A stretch of DNA of 64,000 nucleotides from Duganella alba. Its GTDB lineage: Bacteria; Pseudomonadota; Gammaproteobacteria; Burkholderiales; Burkholderiaceae_D. The position numbers were made by a program, and so were the translations under genes. Numbering within the stretch: position 1 is the first letter of the stretch; each line of letters opens with the position of its first letter. The notes under the pieces were generated by a model. The model was not told the DNA's origin. It made no database searches and saw only the letters and a list, made by a program, of their open reading frames with translations. The stretch lies in contig NZ_WKJN01000021.1 in assembly GCF_009674495.1 (NCBI RefSeq), positions 1-64,000 of the forward strand, given 5' to 3'. Positions 60,718-64,000 of this stretch are shown piece by piece.

Positions 60718-61464
60718 TTATTTGGTAGGTGCTGTACGGCGCAGCGCGGTGAACGCTGCGAATTCCCAGGAGCGGAATCCTACCAGTAATGTAAAACCAT
60801 CGCGTTCCGTTGACGCCAGACGGCGGTCGCCCTGGTGCAGGCGCGCCAGTTCGCCGGCCATCTGCTGGATGCGGCCCACCAGCTCCTGCGCGCTCGGCAG
60901 CGACAGCCGCGCCGGCAGGCACAGCAGCGTTTCGCCGGCGCCGTCAAAACTGCCGCCGAAATAATCGTCCACCACGTGTTCGCGGAAGAACTGCTGCACC
61001 GGGCCGTCCGGCAGCCAGCGGAAGGCGTTGGAGACGCGCAGGCGGTAGCGGTTCAGCGGCTTCAGTTCGATCAGGCCCAGGCGGTCCAGCTCGGCCAGCA
61101 GCACGATGCATTCGGGTTCGGTCAGGTCGTAGGTTTCCAGCACCTGCTCCAGGGTCCAGTGGCCCAGGCAGCAGATCGCCATCAGCAGCAGGTTGGGATT
61201 GGCCAGCAACGATTTTTCCTGCGTCAGCGTGAGGCGGTCGGCTTGCGGCGTGGCGTCGGCCGCGCCGCGCAGCACGTCCTCCATCGGAATGCTGGCGGCC
61301 TTGCAGATCTGCGCCAGCCGCGACAGTGACATGTCCTGCTGCCCGAACATGCGCTTGACGCTCGATTCGCTCATCGAAATCCGCTCGGCCAGCATTTTGT
61401 AGGTGACGCCGGCGGTCCGCATCTGGGTCCGCAGCACTTGCAACAGCAATTCCGGTGAACTCAT
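60718..61464 (-). CDS. XRE-family transcriptional regulator
   Basis: 248 aa. An N-terminal helix-turn-helix (about 12-70) with YKMLAERISMSESSVKRMF and LSRLAQICKAASIPMEDVL. The rest (about 80-248) has no domain I can name: a helical region with LTEPECIVLLAELDRLGLIEL (possibly a winged helix) and an effector-like C-terminus. It is the first gene of the minus-strand operon with the small membrane protein, esterase and protease-like gene. It likely controls that operon and maybe the divergent barrel genes at 61633. Confidence 0.85.
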   Translation of the reverse strand: MSSPELLLQVLRTQMRTAGVTYKMLAERISMSESSVKRMFGQQDMSLSRLAQICKAASIPMEDVLRGAADATPQADRLTLTQEKSLLANPNLLLMAICCLGHWTLEQVLETYDLTEPECIVLLAELDRLGLIELKPLNRYRLRVSNAFRWLPDGPVQQFFREHVVDDYFGGSFDGAGETLLCLPARLSLPSAQELVGRIQQMAGELARLHQGDRRLASTERDGFTLLVGFRSWEFAAFTALRRTAPTK

Positions 61465-61632
61465 ATTTCTGCCTTACAAAAATAACAAGGTATCGTAACA
61501 CGATACCCAGCGGTGTGAAAACCTGCGCTTGGAATAATCCATTGGTACATTGCCCTGCCGCGTAGCACACTGCAAGACGTCGCCCCTCGTAGAAGGGGCT
61601 GCATCAGGACTCACCTCAAAGTAAGGGAAATC

Positions 61633-62265
61633 ATGGTTTCTACATTGAAACTCTCATGTGGCTTGCTGCTGCTGGCCGCCTTCAGCGCCGGCGCGCAGGA
61701 AAGCTCGCCGTATTACGTCGGCGCCGATGTCGGCTTCAGCAGCAAATACAAGGACCTGCGCTGCTGGACCGATAAGGACTGCGACTCGCATGGCGACTTC
61801 AGCGGACGCCTGTATGGCGGCTACACGCTGGGCAGCAACCAGCTGTTTGGCTTGCGTAATACGAATTCGCTGGAACTCAGCGCCTTTGGCTTTGGCCATG
61901 CGCGCAGCGTGATCCAGGCCGCCGATGACTTTTATCTGAACGGCAAAAGCAAGGTTTACGGCGGCTCGCTGAACTATGTGTCGGGACTGGAACTCACGCA
62001 AGGCCTGTCGTTGCAGAGCAAGGTCGGCCTGAGCCTGGCGCGCAGCAGCGTGCAGTACGCCACCATGACCGGCTTCGACAACTACGGCGCCAGCGGCAGC
62101 GTGCGGCACAACCGCGTCGGCGTGAATTACGGCCTGGGCCTGTCGTATGCGCTGGACAAAAACTGGTCGCTGCATGGCGACTGGCTGCACGTACCGGTCA
62201 AGCTGGGCGCCGGTGACAAGACCAGCGTCAACATGTATTCCGTGGGTGTAGGCTATGGTTTCTAA
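61633..62265 (+). CDS. small outer-membrane beta-barrel protein
   Basis: 210 aa. A signal peptide (MVSTLKLSCGLLLLAAFSAGAQ) is followed by alternating hydrophobic strands typical of an 8-strand OmpA-like barrel. It starts with SPYYVGADVGFSS and ends in NMYSVGVGYGF with a terminal Phe. A Cys-containing loop (CWTDKDCDSH) is notable. It is followed 16 bases later by a related barrel gene. The function is unknown; porin, adhesin or stress roles are possible. Confidence 0.82.
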   Translation: MVSTLKLSCGLLLLAAFSAGAQESSPYYVGADVGFSSKYKDLRCWTDKDCDSHGDFSGRLYGGYTLGSNQLFGLRNTNSLELSAFGFGHARSVIQAADDFYLNGKSKVYGGSLNYVSGLELTQGLSLQSKVGLSLARSSVQYATMTGFDNYGASGSVRHNRVGVNYGLGLSYALDKNWSLHGDWLHVPVKLGAGDKTSVNMYSVGVGYGF

Positions 62266-62281
62266 CTTCGTGGAGGATGGG

Positions 62282-62842
62282 ATGAAAACACTTGTTGCAG
62301 GACTGATCGCGTTGGGCGTCATGGGCTGCGCCAGCGCCGCCGATGATCAACCATGGTATGTCGGCGCCGATGCCGGCCTGGGCGGCAATTACCGGCAGGA
62401 CGGCGGCAACGGTCGGGTCTACGTCGGCTATCAGCTGGGCACCGCGCAGCTGTTCGGCATGGAGTTCGTCAATGCGGCCGAGGCGCAGCTCTACAAGCTG
62501 AACTTCCGTGCCGATGTGGGGCGGGGCGGCTATACCGTCCGCCGCGAAGTGCGGGTGGATGGCAGCGCCCTGGCCTGGGCGCCGACGCTGAAGGTGAGCG
62601 ACCGGGTCGCGGTGGCGGGACGCGTGGGTGTGGCCTACAACCACGCCAACGTGCGCGAGCAGGGCAGCGAATATGCCAGCACGTATACCAAGGTGGCGCC
62701 GCTGGCCAGCCTCGGCGCGTCCTATGCGCTGAGCGACAACGTCAGGCTGCGGGCGGATGTGGGCTACACGCAGGTCAAGATCGGCTCCAAGGAAAACGTC
62801 GATCACGCGATGCTGTCGACCGGCGTGTCGGTCGGCTTCTGA
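62282..62842 (+). CDS. small outer-membrane beta-barrel protein
   Basis: 186 aa from the ATG at 62282, which follows GGAGGATGG. The signal peptide ends near GCASAADDQ, with a possible lipobox C. The barrel begins QPWYVGADAGLGGNYR and ends MLSTGVSVGF. It shares the opening W/Y-Y-V-G-A-D-x-G motif with the preceding gene, so the two are paralogues in a tandem pair. It is followed by a hairpin. Confidence 0.8.
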   Translation: MKTLVAGLIALGVMGCASAADDQPWYVGADAGLGGNYRQDGGNGRVYVGYQLGTAQLFGMEFVNAAEAQLYKLNFRADVGRGGYTVRREVRVDGSALAWAPTLKVSDRVAVAGRVGVAYNHANVREQGSEYASTYTKVAPLASLGASYALSDNVRLRADVGYTQVKIGSKENVDHAMLSTGVSVGF

Positions 62843-62854
62843 CGATAACCCGAG

Positions 62855-62880
62855 AGCGGGCGCCACCACCGGCGCCCGCT
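62855..62880. terminator. hairpin between convergent barrel and hslU genes
   Basis: Perfect 10-base GC-rich arms AGCGGGCGCC and GGCGCCCGCT around a 6-base loop. No strong T-run is present on either side, so termination is likely but not certain. Confidence 0.6.
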
Positions 62881-62890
62881 GACGGTTTAA

Positions 62891-64000
62891 TTAAAGCACA
62901 TAGCGCGACAGGTCTTCGTTGACCGCCAGCGCATCCAGGCGCGCGTTCACATAGGCGGCATCGACCACGATGGTTTTGCCGCTGTCTTCGCTGGCCGTGA
63001 AGGACAGTTCTTCCAGCAGTTTTTCCATCACCGTGTACAGCCGGCGGGCGCCGATGTTTTCGGTGCGCTCATTGACCGAGTAGGCAATCTCCGCCAGGCG
63101 GGTGATGCCTTCCTGCGCGAACTCCAGCCTGACGTCTTCGGTCGCCAGCAGGGCCTCGTACTGCTTGGTCAGGCAGGCGTCGGTCGCGGTCAGGATGCGT
63201 TCGAAGTCGGCGATCGACAGCGACTCCAGTTCCACGCGGATCGGGAAGCGCCCCTGCAACTCGGGAATCAGGTCCGACGGCTTGGCCAGGTGGAACGCGC
63301 CCGAGGCGATGAACAGGATGTGGTCGGTCTTGATCATGCCGTACTTGGTGTTGACGGTCGTGCCCTCCACCAGCGGCAGCAGGTCGCGCTGCACGCCGGC
63401 GCGCGAGACATCGGCGCCGCCCACTTCCGAACGCGAGGCGATCTTGTCGATCTCGTCGAGGAACACGATGCCGTTCTGCTCGACGTTCTGGATGGCCTTC
63501 TGCTTCATCTCGTCTTCGTTGATGAGCTTGGCGGCTTCCTCGTCGATCAGGAACTTCATCGCTTCGGCGATCTTGACCTTGCGCGCCTTCTTGCGCTGCG
63601 CGCCGATGCCGGAGAACATCGACTTGATCTGCTCGGTCATTTCCTCCATGCCCGGCGGCGCCATGATTTCCATCTGCGGGCCGTTCTCGGCCAGCTCGAT
63701 TTCGATTTCCTTGTCGTTCAGCTCGCCTTCGCGCAGGCGCTTGCGGAAGGTCTGACGCGTGGTGTCGTCCTTCGGCGCCTCGGCGCCCGACGGCGTGAAG
63801 CCGAAGTCGCGCGCCGGCGGCAGCAGGATGTCGAGCACGCGGTCTTCGGCGGCGTCTTCGGCGCGGGTGCGCACCTTGGCCATCTCGGACTGGCGGGTCT
63901 GCTTGACGCCGATGTCGATCAGGTCGCGGATGATGGTGTCGACGTCGCGGCCGACATAGCCCACTTCGGTGAACTTGGTGGCTTCGATCTTGATGAAGGG
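62891..64000 (-). CDS. hslU: ATP-dependent protease ATPase subunit HslU (5' end outside window)
   Basis: The last 370 codons are present and the reading frame runs through the window edge (PFIKIEATKFTEVGYVGRDV at the edge). The I-domain (about 63100-63900) is followed by the AAA+ Walker B region GIVFLDEIDKIASRSEVGGA, broken at the 20-residue limit, sensor regions, and the C-terminal IVVDAAYVNARLDALAVNED with a terminal RYVL tail. HslU unfolds substrates for the HslV peptidase; hslV should lie beyond the right edge. It is convergent with the barrel genes. Confidence 0.96.
   Translation of the reverse strand, partial: PFIKIEATKFTEVGYVGRDVDTIIRDLIDIGVKQTRQSEMAKVRTRAEDAAEDRVLDILLPPARDFGFTPSGAEAPKDDTTRQTFRKRLREGELNDKEIEIELAENGPQMEIMAPPGMEEMTEQIKSMFSGIGAQRKKARKVKIAEAMKFLIDEEAAKLINEDEMKQKAIQNVEQNGIVFLDEIDKIASRSEVGGADVSRAGVQRDLLPLVEGTTVNTKYGMIKTDHILFIASGAFHLAKPSDLIPELQGRFPIRVELESLSIADFERILTATDACLTKQYEALLATEDVRLEFAQEGITRLAEIAYSVNERTENIGARRLYTVMEKLLEELSFTASEDSGKTIVVDAAYVNARLDALAVNEDLSRYVL

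Overview
The window is a high-GC (outside one island) bacterial chromosome segment. The petABC–sspA–sspB order, the gspGHIJKLMNDEFC order, and the alanine- and leucine-rich GC-biased proteins suggest a betaproteobacterium of the Oxalobacteraceae (Massilia/Duganella group). That placement is an inference from gene content and order.

Layout. 1–6930: a Flp/Tad pilus assembly operon (cpaB end, cpaC secretin, a lipoprotein, cpaE, cpaF, tadB, tadC and a TadD-like lipoprotein). 7020–15484: secreted and envelope functions. These are a GIN-domain adhesin-like protein, a LysR regulator, two nearly identical alpha/beta hydrolases flanking a TonB-dependent receptor, and a dienelactone-hydrolase-like protein. 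15635–16546: a broken Fic gene and a small winged-helix protein.

16645–28678: a roughly 12-kb AT-richer genomic island inserted in the 3' end of tRNA-Thr(UGU) and bounded by perfect 47-bp direct repeats. It carries a BamHI-family type II restriction-modification system with a controller protein and its C-boxes. It also carries a DGQHR-domain protein with a possible nuclease-like N-terminus, and an unusual three-gene cassette: a YkgJ-like Cys-cluster protein, a beta-RFAP-synthase-like GHMP-fold enzyme, and a caspase fused to a P-loop nucleotide-kinase-like domain. The rest is a decayed type IV secretion fragment (VirB6, lipoprotein, orphan VbhA-like antitoxin), a truncated serine recombinase and a Panacea toxin–antitoxin pair. 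No intact integrase is visible. The cassette is the best candidate for an undescribed (probably defence or abortive-infection) system.

28735–45264: core genome. It holds sspB and sspA, the cytochrome bc1 complex, mscL, a DegS-like protease, gpsA, secB, grxC, a rhodanese, gpmA, an EnvC-like factor, ctpA, a MoeB/ThiF enzyme and a secreted amidohydrolase. 45395–56447: a complete type II secretion operon (gspG–gspC). It is followed by a patatin/beta-barrel protein, a four-gene regulator–membrane–esterase–aspartyl-protease operon on the opposite strand, two small outer-membrane barrel proteins, and the C-terminal 370 codons of hslU running off the window.

The work is by eye: boundaries come from reading frames, start codons and ribosome-binding sites, and product names come from motifs and remembered family signatures, with no database search.
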